Source: Antarctobacter sediminis
GTDB lineage: Bacteria > Pseudomonadota > Alphaproteobacteria > Rhodobacterales > Rhodobacteraceae
Assembly (NCBI RefSeq): GCF_019218285.1
Contig: NZ_JAHUZG010000002.1
Location: 1,116,001-1,180,000 of the forward strand
Direction: 5' to 3'
Length of the DNA: 64,000 bases
Positions within the stretch are counted from its first letter, which is position 1. Each line of letters begins with the position of its first letter. Both the position numbers and the translations under genes were made by a program. A model generated the notes under the pieces. That model was not told the DNA's origin, did no database searches, and was given only the letters and a program-made list of their open reading frames with translations. Positions 52,207-61,611 of this stretch are shown here, one piece after another.

Positions 52207-52815
52207 ATGAAGCTGTATTTTGCCCCGAACACCCGCGCCGTACGCACCGCGTGGCTGATATACGAACTGGGTTTGGAGTTTGAACTGCACCGGTTCGAAA
52301 AACTGGGCGATCCGGCCATGCGTGCGCCCGAGTTTCTTGAAATCAGCCCGAACGGCCGCATCCCCGTGCTGGAAGACGGCGATGTGCGGATCTTTGAATC
52401 CCCCGCCATCGCGCAATACCTCGTCGCCCGCCACGGGCAGGGCAAACTGGTGCCCGATGTCGCCTCACCGGACTTCCCGGTTTACCTGCAATGGCTGCAC
52501 TATGGCGAAGGTATGATCATGGGTCCGATGAACAATTACGTCGTCGAGACCATCCTGCTCAAGCCCGAGCGCCGTTCCGAGGAACACGCCAAACGCGCGC
52601 TGAAACTGATGACGCGCATGGTGCAGACGGTGGATGCCCATATGGCCGACCGCGACTATCTTGCCGGTGCGTTCACCGTCGCGGACACGATTACCGGCCA
52701 TGCCTGCATCATGTGCGAACGCTTTGGGGTCGATTTTTCGGAAATGCCGAACCTCAAGGCCTATGTCGACCGGCTGCAAGAGCGACCGGCGGCAAAAAAG
52801 GCCTTCGCCTTGTAA
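52207..52815 (+). CDS. Glutathione S-transferase
   Basis: 202 residues. N-terminal thioredoxin-like domain (MKLYFAPNTRAVRTAWLIYE, ISPNGRIPVLEDG, ESPAIAQYLV) and an all-helical C-terminal domain (VADTITGHACIMC). In place of the usual catalytic Ser/Tyr the residues Asn-Thr stand in PNTRA. Sixteen bp after the NMO-like gene, with AGGAGG upstream; 70 bp later comes the CoA ligase. The second GST of this cluster, only distantly similar to the one at 49761. Confidence 0.9.
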   Translation: MKLYFAPNTRAVRTAWLIYELGLEFELHRFEKLGDPAMRAPEFLEISPNGRIPVLEDGDVRIFESPAIAQYLVARHGQGKLVPDVASPDFPVYLQWLHYGEGMIMGPMNNYVVETILLKPERRSEEHAKRALKLMTRMVQTVDAHMADRDYLAGAFTVADTITGHACIMCERFGVDFSEMPNLKAYVDRLQERPAAKKAFAL

Positions 52816-52885
52816 CGGCAGCGGGGTGGCGGAAGGAGGATCCGCCCCCCGCCCGGACTGACATTCACATCGGGAGGAGGATGCC

Positions 52886-54427
52886 ATGATCAATGCGCTT
52901 GGTCAGGTGCTGCCGCGTGCGGCAAAGCAATACGGAACAAAAACGGCGCTGATCACCGAACGCCGCAGCCTGACGTTCATAGAAATGGAGCATCTGTCCA
53001 ACCGCATGGCCAACGCCCTGACCGCGTTGGGTGTTGAACGCGGCGACCGGGTGACACTCTACGGGCCGAATGCCTGGGAATGGATTGTCGCCTATTACGC
53101 TATCCTCAAGGCCGGCGGCGTGGTGAACCCGGTAAACTCGATGCTGACCGCCGAAGAGCTAACTTATGTCATCAACGATGCCGGCTCGAAGGTGTTGATC
53201 GCCTCGGATGACAAGCCCTTCGTGATGGAAATCGACTGCCCCTCGGTCGAACATCGGATCCTCTGGGGCGAAGATGCCCCCTTGGGCGCGCTGTATTTCG
53301 ACGAACTTCTGGACAGCGGCACGCATGCATTCCGCCCGCTTGATGTGGCGGGCGACGATCTGGGCTGTATCTGTTACACATCAGGCACGACGGGGCGGCC
53401 AAAGGGCGCGCTGCAATCCCAGCGCAGCCTGCTGCTGAACCCCGCCTACACCGCGATGTTGCAGGGCAGGAACCGCAATGACGTCTTCGTCAACCCGCTG
53501 CCCTGCCCGCACGTCTATGCCTCGGTCCTGTTCAACGCGAATTTCCTCTGCGGCTCGACGCTGGTGCTGCTTGAACGTTTCTCCGAACATGGAATGCTGA
53601 ATGCGATTCAGGAATATCGCGGTACGGTGATGGATATCGTGCCGACCGGCTACTACTACCTTCTCGCCCACCCCGATCTTGAGAAATACGACCTGTCGTC
53701 TCTGAACCGCTGCACCGTCGGTGGCCAGACCCTGCCCGCCGCCAAATCGCTGGAATTCACCGAAAGGACCGGCGTGCCCGTGCTGGAGATGTGGGGCATG
53801 ACCGAACTGACCGGCGGCGGTGCGGCCAACCCCGCGCTGGGAATCAACAAGCCCGGCACCATCGGCCCGGTCTATCCCGGCATGTCGGCCCGCGTGGTCG
53901 ACGCCGAAGACCCCGATCGCGACCTGCCCGACGGTGAGGCCGGAGAGCTGATGCTCCGCGGCCCGCTGGTCATGCAGGGCTATTACAACAACCCCGAGGC
54001 CACTGCCGAAACCATCCGCCCGGATGGCTGGATGCACACCGGTGACATCGTCACCCGTGACGCCGACGGCTATCTGACAATCGTGGATCGCAAAAAGGAT
54101 ATGATCCTTACCGCAGGGTTCAACATCTACCCCGTCGAACTGGAGCGAACGCTGTGCAAACACCCCGCCGTGGCCATGGCCGCAGTCGGCGGCGTTCCGG
54201 ACGAAACCAAGGGCGAAATCGCCAAAGCCTACGTAGTGGTGCGGCCCGGAGCCAAGGTCAGCGCCCACGATCTGGCCAATGAGTGCCGCAAACACCTTGC
54301 CGCCTACAAGACACCGCGCGCCATCCAGTTCGTCGACGAGGTTCCGATCACGCCCACGGGCAAGGTCATGCGCCGCCTGTTGAAAGACATCGACGACGGC
54401 ACCCGCAGCCTTGACGGCTGTTCCTGA
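52886..54427 (+). CDS. AMP-dependent acyl-CoA synthetase
   Basis: 513 residues. Activates a carboxylic acid with ATP and CoA. The AMP-binding P-loop is CYTSGTTGRPKGAL (about residues 167-180); later motifs are MWGMTELTGG, the hinge TGDIVTRDADGYLTIVDRKKD and the acyl-adenylate Lys in ITPTGKVMRR. Closest in look to ligases for medium or aromatic acids. Very good ribosome site (GGGAGGAGG). Probably the gate of the catabolic cluster; the crotonase would act on the CoA ester. Confidence 0.92.
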   Translation: MINALGQVLPRAAKQYGTKTALITERRSLTFIEMEHLSNRMANALTALGVERGDRVTLYGPNAWEWIVAYYAILKAGGVVNPVNSMLTAEELTYVINDAGSKVLIASDDKPFVMEIDCPSVEHRILWGEDAPLGALYFDELLDSGTHAFRPLDVAGDDLGCICYTSGTTGRPKGALQSQRSLLLNPAYTAMLQGRNRNDVFVNPLPCPHVYASVLFNANFLCGSTLVLLERFSEHGMLNAIQEYRGTVMDIVPTGYYYLLAHPDLEKYDLSSLNRCTVGGQTLPAAKSLEFTERTGVPVLEMWGMTELTGGGAANPALGINKPGTIGPVYPGMSARVVDAEDPDRDLPDGEAGELMLRGPLVMQGYYNNPEATAETIRPDGWMHTGDIVTRDADGYLTIVDRKKDMILTAGFNIYPVELERTLCKHPAVAMAAVGGVPDETKGEIAKAYVVVRPGAKVSAHDLANECRKHLAAYKTPRAIQFVDEVPITPTGKVMRRLLKDIDDGTRSLDGCS

Positions 54428-54570
54428 CGGGCCGCCCCCGGGGCCACGCTGCATCAGGACGGGGCGAAAGGGCTTTGGGGACTGGCCTGTCCGGGCCGCC
54501 ATGGGTATGCCTTTGGCCAAAGGCCGGACCTGCGCCCAGGCCCGGCTAACGCATCGCCCGGGGGTGAAAG

Positions 54571-55143
54571 ATGAAGATCACGCGTATCGTTGCTTTGGCC
54601 CTTGGGCTGGTCACACTTGCGCTGGCCTCCTGTACCACCGTCAGCGCGTCCTTTGACCAGACCGACATCGACGCCCTGTCTGCGCGGATCCGCGCGCTGG
54701 GCCCCGAGGTTGATCCGGGCGAAGCGCAACGTGCGGCGCGCATCGCCTTTCAATACTCGGTTCAGCTCAAGCAGGAATACGAGGTCACCGACCCGCCACT
54801 GATCCACAACGCCAAGGTTCACAACGGCGAACGTCAGCGCGGCCTCTGCAACCACTGGGCCGAGGATCTGCACCGGCGTCTGAGCCAAGAGAACTTTCGC
54901 ACCCTCAGCATCCAGCGCGCGATTTCTCCGCGGACACCGTTCCGGATCATCCACCATTCTGCCGTGGTCACCAAACGTGGTGACACGATCTATGACGGGG
55001 TGATCCTTGACCCTTGGCGCAATGGCGGCAAGCTGCATTGGGAAGGCACCCGCGCCGACGACAAGTACAACTGGCGTCCGCGCCAAGAGGTGCTGAAAGA
55101 GATGATCGCGGCGCGCAAGTTGCGCGATGCCCGCGAAAACTAG
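54571..55143 (+). CDS. Lipoprotein with a possible Cys-His-Asp centre
   Basis: 190 residues. Lipobox LALASC with Cys at about residue 21. The mature part has three conserved-looking stretches: GERQRGLCNHWAEDL (Cys at about 92), FRIIHHSAVV (His at about 131) and YDGVILDPWRNGGKLHW (Asp). The order Cys, His, Asp and the DPWRNGG turn recall transglutaminase or papain-like folds, so this may be a cell-envelope cysteine hydrolase or cross-linking enzyme. That is a pattern reading only. It stands alone and converges with the peptidoglycan-binding gene. Confidence 0.75.
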   Translation: MKITRIVALALGLVTLALASCTTVSASFDQTDIDALSARIRALGPEVDPGEAQRAARIAFQYSVQLKQEYEVTDPPLIHNAKVHNGERQRGLCNHWAEDLHRRLSQENFRTLSIQRAISPRTPFRIIHHSAVVTKRGDTIYDGVILDPWRNGGKLHWEGTRADDKYNWRPRQEVLKEMIAARKLRDAREN

Positions 55144-55161
55144 GCCTCTGGCCCAGAATTG

Positions 55162-56376
55162 TTACTGCCCCGAACCGCGCTGCAAATTGCTAAGCAGCAC
55201 CCGCGCCCGCCGGGCGTAGGTCCCGTTCGGATACTGGCCCAGATAGTTGCGCAAACCCTGCTCTCCCCGCGCCATGCGCCATGTGGCGGCTTCTCCGGCG
55301 GGCACCGTCGCACGAACAGCGACCGGGCGCGCAGGGGCCGGACGGGCGGGCAGCTTTGCGGCCGCTTCGGACAGTTGCGCCACTTGCGCCGCATCCAGAA
55401 AACCTGTCGGTTGAGCCCCGACCTGCTTTTGCCACGCGGCAAGTGCAGCCCGCGTGCCGGGTCCAAAGATCCCGTCGATACCGCGCGTATCGAACCCCAG
55501 TGCCACCAGTTGCCGTTGAACGGTTTTACGCGCGCCCAGATTCAGCGCCAGATCGGATTCCGCCGCCTTCAGGGCCGCTACGGCGATGCCCTTGGTCGCC
55601 TCAGCCACATGAGCGCCTTCGGGATAGCTATCGAGATAGGCCAGCATCGCCTCTGCCGTTGCCGCCTTCGCCGCCGCCCGCCATGCTGCATTGTCCGCCG
55701 TCAGCGCCCGGTCGCGCGCTGCGGCCTGTTCGGCTTGGGTGGGCGGGCGCACCTCGGTGTGATCCAGCACGGTCAGACCTTCGGTCACGTAACCTGCCAG
55801 CGACAGGCCATGCGCTGATGCCGTGCGTCGCAACCGCTGACCGGGCTGCGCCATTTCACGCGCGGCAAACCGGGCGATCGATTCTGACGGACCACGGATC
55901 ACGGTCACACCTTCGGGGATATCGATCCCGTCCAGCGCTGCTGCCCCCTCGTCCGCGCCCAGCACGAGGAACGCGCGACGCGGGCTTTGCGCCAGAACCG
56001 CCAGCACATCGCCGAGTGCCAATCCCTCTTGCATCGCAGCAGCGCGCCCTGCGGGCCGCAAGACCGGGCCGCTGCCGCCCACCGCGAACCGGCCCGACAG
56101 AACGACAACAAGCGGGGCTTCACCTTCGGCAATCGTATCGGCAAAGCTTGCCAGAGCCTGTTGCATCGGCAGATGCCCGCCATTGGCCAGCGACACCACC
56201 TCTTGCCCACGCAAGGACAGCGCCTTGGCGACCTGCCCGACCTCCTCCGGGCCAAAAGCGCCTTGCAACGCGCCATATCGGGCGTTGCCAATCACAAGCG
56301 CGTCCCCGGTCACGAAATCAGCCCAAGCCGACATCCCCGACAAACCCGTCAACAGCACCAGTCCCGCCTTGAACAT
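55162..56376 (-). CDS. Secreted degenerate caspase-like protein with peptidoglycan-binding domain
   Basis: 404 residues. Signal peptide (MFKAGLVLLTGLSGMSAWA). About residues 22-175 look like a caspase p20 fold (ALVIGNARYGAL, VVVLSGRF), but SGRF stands where active enzymes have SGHG and FLVLGADEGA where the Cys of DACR should be, so the dyad is missing. A central helical linker is followed by a PG_binding_1 domain (LVALGFDTRGIDGIFGPGTR). It is probably a pseudo-enzyme that binds the cell wall. Start ATG 56376 with GAAGGGGAA upstream. Confidence 0.8.
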   Translation of the reverse strand: MFKAGLVLLTGLSGMSAWADFVTGDALVIGNARYGALQGAFGPEEVGQVAKALSLRGQEVVSLANGGHLPMQQALASFADTIAEGEAPLVVVLSGRFAVGGSGPVLRPAGRAAAMQEGLALGDVLAVLAQSPRRAFLVLGADEGAAALDGIDIPEGVTVIRGPSESIARFAAREMAQPGQRLRRTASAHGLSLAGYVTEGLTVLDHTEVRPPTQAEQAAARDRALTADNAAWRAAAKAATAEAMLAYLDSYPEGAHVAEATKGIAVAALKAAESDLALNLGARKTVQRQLVALGFDTRGIDGIFGPGTRAALAAWQKQVGAQPTGFLDAAQVAQLSEAAAKLPARPAPARPVAVRATVPAGEAATWRMARGEQGLRNYLGQYPNGTYARRARVLLSNLQRGSGQ

Positions 56377-56527
56377 CACCCGTTCCCCTTCGCACCCTGA
56401 CCGAGTCGCACATGCCGCAACATGCCCTTGGGTCAAAGCCTAGCGAAGCGAAACCGATCCGTCGACGCCAAGTCGGTTTTCGCATCGGTCCAGCGGTCAG
56501 CGCGTGAAGAGGGAGAAAGGCGAAGAG

Positions 56528-56603
56528 TGGTGCCGGTGAAGGGACTCGAACCCCCGACCCCATCATTACGAATGACGTGCTCTACCAGCTGAGCTACACC
56601 GGC
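56528..56603 (-). tRNA. tRNA-Thr (anticodon CGU)
   Basis: 76 nt with an encoded CCA end. Acceptor GCCGGTG/CACCGGC; anticodon stem CGTCA/TGATG with loop TTCGTAA, anticodon CGT, reading ACG; T-arm GGGGGTTCGAGTCCC. Discriminator A. It is a single tRNA gene between the caspase-like gene and hemY. Confidence 0.97.
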
Positions 56604-56691
56604 ACTCTTCTTGTCACGACCCGCTGTCCGTCAGGGATACAGCGGATGTGGTGCGCGGCCTATTAGCAAACGGGCCGCGCAAGGGGAAGGG

Positions 56692-58242
56692 CTATTTTGC
56701 GCCTTCCTTCTCGGGGTCTTTGGCGGCCTCTGGTTCGATCACTTCGGCATCTTCCGGTTCGGGCCTCGCGGGTTTGGCCTCGGTCGGGGCGGTCGTCGCA
56801 GGGGCCTCGGGATCAAGGTCGACAACATCCGCCGCCTCGCTTGCGGGCTCGTCGGATTTGTCCTCCAGCGCGCCAACAATCAGCGGCAGCATGTCGGCAC
56901 CGGCGGGCAGGACAACCTCGGATTGCGGCGGAGTGGTCCAGCTAAGGGTGTCAAAGGCCGAGCAGTTGGAACAGATCGGCGTCCATTCCGCGTGGATCGT
57001 ATTGCACTTTTCACAGACCCACTGCGGCCCGCGCGGCGCGGTCAGCGCCTTGGCAAGATAGCCGCGCACAACCGCGTCCTTCGCGCCTTCGCCCTTTTCG
57101 ATTGCGGCCATGATCGCCAGAACACGTGCATCCGGGTTCTTGTCCAGCAGGTCACCCAGCGCGCGGCGCGCCTCGGGGAAGTTTTCAGCCGCGAGGTTCA
57201 GCTCGGCTTTGAGCAAGCGCGTTTCGCGATGCTCGGGCTGGATGCGCGTCAGCTGGACAAAGCGCTGGATGCGCTGGTCCGGGGTTTCATTCGGCTCGAT
57301 TTCGGCAAAGGCGGCGGCAAGGTCCGGATGCGGATGCGATTCCCATGCCTTCTTGAGCACTTTGATCGCGTTACGCTTGCGCCCTTGGGCGATATAGGCG
57401 CGGGCCGCAAGGGCAGCGGCGGGCACCAGATCGGGCGAGGCGCGATTGGCCTCGATTGCGGTTTCGGCGGCCTTGCCGCTGGCTTCGGCATCGTCGATCT
57501 CGGTCGCGGCCGACAGTGCCAACACCGCGTCGCGGCGTTTGTAGACGTCACGCGGCAGGGCGCCGTGCTTGAGCTTGGCTGCCAGTGTCTTGCGCGCACC
57601 GGCCCAATCATGCTTTTCCGCCTGAAGTTGCAGCAGCGTATCCTGAACCTCGGCGTGCTTGGGCTTGATCGCAAAGGCGCGTTCGGCCAGTTGCAGCGCC
57701 GTGTCGGTGTCACCGGTGGCCAGCTTTTGCTTCATGATCCCGCGGATGCCGACGAAACGGGTCGAGTCATTCTTCAGCAGGCGCTTGTAGACCTCTTCGG
57801 CCTTGCGACGGTCGCCCACCATCTCAGCGGCCTGTGCGGTGATCAGGTCGGTCAGCTCGGGCTTGTGCAGGTATTTCTCGGCCTTTGTTGCCTTGGCAAT
57901 GGCCAGACGGCCCTCACCGGACGACAGCGCCATCAGCCCTTCGGACAGGGCCTGATATCCCTTGCGTTCGCGGTTGCGGTCAAAGTAGCGGCTGAGCGCG
58001 GTATCATCGCCGTTGATGAATTTCAGCGTCGCGATCAGCAGGGTGAACAGCTTGAAGAACAGCCAGACACCAAAAACCACGACAATCGCCGCCATGACCG
58101 ATTGCAGCGGTCCCAGCGTATATTCCATCCCGGCAACGGTGATCTGCACCCCGCCCTGGCTTTCCAGCAGATAGCCTGCGCCAAGGGTCAGCGCCGCGAC
58201 CAGCGCGACGAACACAACGATCTTGATAAGTGACCAAAGCAT
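56692..58242 (-). CDS. hemY: HemY-like membrane TPR protein with C-terminal zinc ribbon
   Basis: 516 residues. Two membrane helices at the N-terminus (LWSLIKIVVFVALVAALTLG and VMAAIVVVFGVWLFFKLFTL), then many TPR repeats. Near residue 415 a rubredoxin-like zinc ribbon, WVCEKCNTIHAEW and PICSNC, as also found in LapB/YciM. The end is an acidic, proline-rich tail. It is in the haem-gene neighbourhood with hemD, as in other Rhodobacteraceae, and is not the oxygen-dependent protoporphyrinogen oxidase of the same name. Follows the mitofilin-like gene by 11 bp. Confidence 0.9.
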   Translation of the reverse strand: MLWSLIKIVVFVALVAALTLGAGYLLESQGGVQITVAGMEYTLGPLQSVMAAIVVVFGVWLFFKLFTLLIATLKFINGDDTALSRYFDRNRERKGYQALSEGLMALSSGEGRLAIAKATKAEKYLHKPELTDLITAQAAEMVGDRRKAEEVYKRLLKNDSTRFVGIRGIMKQKLATGDTDTALQLAERAFAIKPKHAEVQDTLLQLQAEKHDWAGARKTLAAKLKHGALPRDVYKRRDAVLALSAATEIDDAEASGKAAETAIEANRASPDLVPAAALAARAYIAQGRKRNAIKVLKKAWESHPHPDLAAAFAEIEPNETPDQRIQRFVQLTRIQPEHRETRLLKAELNLAAENFPEARRALGDLLDKNPDARVLAIMAAIEKGEGAKDAVVRGYLAKALTAPRGPQWVCEKCNTIHAEWTPICSNCSAFDTLSWTTPPQSEVVLPAGADMLPLIVGALEDKSDEPASEAADVVDLDPEAPATTAPTEAKPARPEPEDAEVIEPEAAKDPEKEGAK

Positions 58243-58253
58243 GATGCCGACCC

Positions 58254-59690
58254 TTATTCCTGGTTCAGTTGCTGGGCGAGATCGGCCGCCGCGGCAAGCG
58301 CATCGCGCCGCAACGTGGCCAGAGCCACCCAGTCGGACAGTTTGTCCCGTGCCACGTCGGGCAGGGTTTCGATTTCCGCAAGCGTGGTGTTCAGATCCCC
58401 GCCACGCAGCGCAGCCTCGGCTCGCGACAGGACGGCATCGGGATCATCCCCCGCGCGCGGAGTGACCGAACGCGCGCCCAGTTGGGTGCGGAAGAAACCG
58501 CCGACCCCACCGGCCTCGGTTCCATCTGCCCCGGCGGCGCGAGCCGCGGACAACGCATCGCGTGCAGCATCGGGGAAGGTCGAGATCAGTGTCGACACAG
58601 TCGGCAAACCCTCGTCCGCGCCTCCGCTCAGCGCGGCGGGAACGGCCACGCCGTTGGCGTTCAGCACGGCCAGCGGTTCGGCATAGGGGCGGCCATCGCG
58701 GGCCCGCACCGTCAGGTCCGCCAACGCGGCACGGCTGGCCGCCAGCTTGGCGCGGGTTTCGGCGCTGACTTCTGCCTCGCGGGCGCGGGCGGCCATCGCC
58801 TCGACCTCTTTGCGGGCGGCGGCCATCGTGCCCTGCTGCGCGGCGATCTGCGCCTTCAAAGCGTCAAGCTCACGTTCATAGGCGGCAATCGCCTCGGGCG
58901 AGACAGCATCGGCCAGCGGTTGTTTTTCAAGCGCGGTCAGACGGGTGTCCAGCGCGCCCAGCTGCTGGCCAACGCGGGTCAGATTGTCATCGACAGCGGT
59001 CATCTTGGTCCGCAGATCCGCCAATCCGGTCTCAAGGGCGGTCACGGAGGTGCCCAGCGGCGCGATGTCGATGCCGCCCAGCGCCTTGTCCGTATCGGCA
59101 GCACGCTTGGCAAGATTTTCGATCTGCTCGACCTGCGACCGCAGCGCGGCCCGGGTTTCGGTGACAAAGGGATCTTCTTCGGCGGCACCCGACCCCATGA
59201 AGGGCAGATCCGGGTAGGACCCGGCAACAAAGCCGATCCCCGCCGCCACGACACCGCCCAGCAGCATCGGGACAAAGCCACCCTTGCGTTCCACCACGGT
59301 TTCGCGAACCGTTTGGGGTTCTGGGGCCGGAGCGGCCATTTCCGCGGCCAGCGTGTCGTCCGCAGGCTCTGTCAGGTCCGGCGCCACCCGGTCATCCGCC
59401 GCGCCCGAGGCAAGATCCCCACCGTCATGCGGAACAGAGTCTTCGGCCTTGTCAAAGACCTGATCGGCATCCGGGTCCGTATCCGAAGGATCGCCGGTTT
59501 CGGCGGCAGGCTCAACGTCCTCTGCCGCTGCCACCTTGTCCGCCTCTGCCGCGGTGATCGTTTCCTGACCTGCTTCTGCGGCAAGGCTGTCTTCGGCTGC
59601 ATCGGCACCGGAGGTCAGCGTATCCACCTCGGGCAGGCTGTCATCGGTCCCAACCTTGTCGGCGGGGGTATCCTTCTTTGACTTGGCCAC
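58254..59690 (-). CDS. Mitofilin-like inner membrane protein
   Basis: 478 residues starting with GTG at 59690, which has GAGGGG ten bases before it; a further GTG eight codons upstream has none. A long acidic N-terminal part (to about residue 140) precedes one membrane helix (FVPMLLGGVVAAGIGFVAGSY, broken by Gly), then a long coiled coil (about residues 175-330) and a C-terminal mitofilin-signature domain ending in the LPDVARDKLSDWVALATLR region. It is the alphaproteobacterial relative of mitochondrial Mic60, between hemD and hemY, as expected in this group. It may shape the inner membrane. Confidence 0.88.
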   Translation of the reverse strand: MAKSKKDTPADKVGTDDSLPEVDTLTSGADAAEDSLAAEAGQETITAAEADKVAAAEDVEPAAETGDPSDTDPDADQVFDKAEDSVPHDGGDLASGAADDRVAPDLTEPADDTLAAEMAAPAPEPQTVRETVVERKGGFVPMLLGGVVAAGIGFVAGSYPDLPFMGSGAAEEDPFVTETRAALRSQVEQIENLAKRAADTDKALGGIDIAPLGTSVTALETGLADLRTKMTAVDDNLTRVGQQLGALDTRLTALEKQPLADAVSPEAIAAYERELDALKAQIAAQQGTMAAARKEVEAMAARAREAEVSAETRAKLAASRAALADLTVRARDGRPYAEPLAVLNANGVAVPAALSGGADEGLPTVSTLISTFPDAARDALSAARAAGADGTEAGGVGGFFRTQLGARSVTPRAGDDPDAVLSRAEAALRGGDLNTTLAEIETLPDVARDKLSDWVALATLRRDALAAAADLAQQLNQE

Positions 59691-59738
59691 GTGATCTTTT
59701 CCCCTCGAAAACACTTCGGCCCGAACACGCGGACCGTA

Positions 59739-60458
59739 TCAATAGTCTCCTGCCAGCGCCCGTTTCAGCAGGTCCGAGACAACCTCCTTCATTGCCTCCG
59801 ACTCGGGCCGCCGTGCCACTTTCAATTCCTGTTTATGCAGCGGTCCAAGCGCGTTGGCCACAGCTTCACTCATGGCCGCGACAAGAAGAGGCGCTTCTGC
59901 GTATTCCTTGGCCAGCAACTCGCCCGTCCGGGGAGAGAAGACCGGGAGCACCACGGGGGTGTCCCCGGCAAGGGCATCGCGCGCTTCATCCGTCAGCACC
60001 TGTTCCGGTTGATCGTAGATCACCGCGTTGAAACAGGGGATGCCCGCATCGCCAAGCCGCCCGGCCACCTCGCCCGTCACATGATGCCCGTGCAGGTGCA
60101 TCAAGGGTCCGGGTGGATTTTCCCGGGCAATGAACGCAACAAGATCATCCGCCGACCCGCCAGCGCTGTGCGCCCGCATCCCTGATGCCTCTGCCGCACG
60201 GGCCGTGGCCGCGCCAACCGCATAGGCGGGCAGATCCGATGATCCGCCAAGACTCCGCCATGCCATGACCCCATTGGCCGAAGTAAAGATCAGGCCCCGC
60301 ATGGCCGAAACATCGGGCAGTGGCCCCGTCGGTTCAACGGCAAATGCTGGCGAAATCACGCAGCGAAATCGCAGCCCTTTCTGGCGCAATTCCTCGGCAA
60401 ACCTCTCGGAGGCCGGGCGTGGCCGGGTCATCAACAGGACAGGAAGGGCATCAGGCAT
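59739..60458 (-). CDS. hemD: Uroporphyrinogen-III synthase
   Basis: 239 residues. Closes hydroxymethylbilane to uroporphyrinogen III in haem biosynthesis. Sequence is poorly conserved in this family, but the two-lobed pattern is seen: [15 protein letters not shown] at the start, [27 protein letters not shown] and [17 protein letters not shown] at 60458 behind GGAGGC. Divergent from tsaD (74 bp). Upstream of the mitofilin-like and hemY genes in one probable operon. Confidence 0.9.
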   Translation of the reverse strand: MPDALPVLLMTRPRPASERFAEELRQKGLRFRCVISPAFAVEPTGPLPDVSAMRGLIFTSANGVMAWRSLGGSSDLPAYAVGAATARAAEASGMRAHSAGGSADDLVAFIARENPPGPLMHLHGHHVTGEVAGRLGDAGIPCFNAVIYDQPEQVLTDEARDALAGDTPVVLPVFSPRTGELLAKEYAEAPLLVAAMSEAVANALGPLHKQELKVARRPESEAMKEVVSDLLKRALAGDY

Positions 60459-60531
60459 GGAGCCTCCGGGATTGTGGGGCGCCTCTGTGGGTGGTACCTG
60501 CAGACGCCATGATACGCAACGGGAACGCCGG

Positions 60532-61611
60532 ATGACATCTCCCCTGATCCTTGGCTTGGAAAGCAGTTGTGACGACAGCGCCGCCGCGCTGCTGCGCGGG
60601 CGCGAAGTGCTGTCCTCTGTCGTGCGCGGACAGGCCGACCTGCACGCGGACTTTGGTGGCGTCGTGCCGGAAATCGCGGCCCGCGCCCATGCCGAACGGC
60701 TGGACCTCTGCGTCGAAGACGCCTTGGCCAAGGCAGGCGTGACGCTGGATCAGGTGGATGCAGTGGCCGTCACGGCGGGGCCGGGGCTGATCGGCGGCGT
60801 GCTGTCGGGGGTCATGCTGGCCAAGGGGTTGGCCTCGGGGCTGGGCAAGCCGCTGGTCGGTGTGAACCACCTTGTCGGGCATGCGCTGACCCCGCGCCTG
60901 ACCGACGGGTTGCGCTATCCTTACCTGATGCTGCTGGTGTCGGGCGGGCATTGCCAGTTCCTGATCGCCCGCAGCGCAGAGGATTTCACACGCCTTGGCG
61001 GCACCATCGACGACGCACCGGGAGAGGCTTTTGACAAGACCGCGCGACTGTTGGGCTTGCCACAGCCCGGCGGCCCCTCGGTCGAGGCCGAGGCACGCAA
61101 GGGCGATGAAAAGCGGTTCCGCTTTCCCCGCCCTCTTCTGGATCGCCCGGGATGCGATCTTAGCTTTTCGGGGCTCAAGACCGCATTGATGCGCCAGCGC
61201 GACCAGTTGATCGCCGATCAGGGCGGTTTGCACGCACAGGACGTGGCGGATCTATGCGCCGGATTTCAGGCGGCCGTGCGGGATGTTCTGACGGAAAAGG
61301 CACGCCGCGCGATCGCCAAGTACAAGGACGAGGCACCGGAAGAACCGGCGCTGGCGGTGGCGGGCGGGGTCGCGGCCAATCAGGTGTTGCGTGGTGCGCT
61401 GGAAAGCCTCTGCACGGACACCGGGCTGCGGTTTACGGCCCCACCGCTGCGCCTGTGCACCGACAATGCCGCGATGATTGCCTATGCCGGTGGCGAGTTG
61501 CTGGGCTTGGGCGTGACCCATGACATGGGTCTTTCCGCACGCCCCCGCTGGCCGCTGGACCGCGCGGCGGCACCGCTGATCGGATCCGGCAAGAAAGGGG
61601 CCAAGGCATGA
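60532..61611 (+). CDS. tsaD: tRNA N6-threonylcarbamoyladenosine transferase
   Basis: 359 residues. Transfers the threonylcarbamoyl group to A37 of tRNAs that read ANN codons. ASKHA ATPase fold: [15 protein letters not shown], the iron-binding HLVGHAL (His-x3-His), [28 protein letters not shown] and [10 protein letters not shown] are all present. gpsA overlaps its stop by four bases. Start ATG 60532 has a weak GGGAACG site. Confidence 0.97.
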   Translation: MTSPLILGLESSCDDSAAALLRGREVLSSVVRGQADLHADFGGVVPEIAARAHAERLDLCVEDALAKAGVTLDQVDAVAVTAGPGLIGGVLSGVMLAKGLASGLGKPLVGVNHLVGHALTPRLTDGLRYPYLMLLVSGGHCQFLIARSAEDFTRLGGTIDDAPGEAFDKTARLLGLPQPGGPSVEAEARKGDEKRFRFPRPLLDRPGCDLSFSGLKTALMRQRDQLIADQGGLHAQDVADLCAGFQAAVRDVLTEKARRAIAKYKDEAPEEPALAVAGGVAANQVLRGALESLCTDTGLRFTAPPLRLCTDNAAMIAYAGGELLGLGVTHDMGLSARPRWPLDRAAAPLIGSGKKGAKA

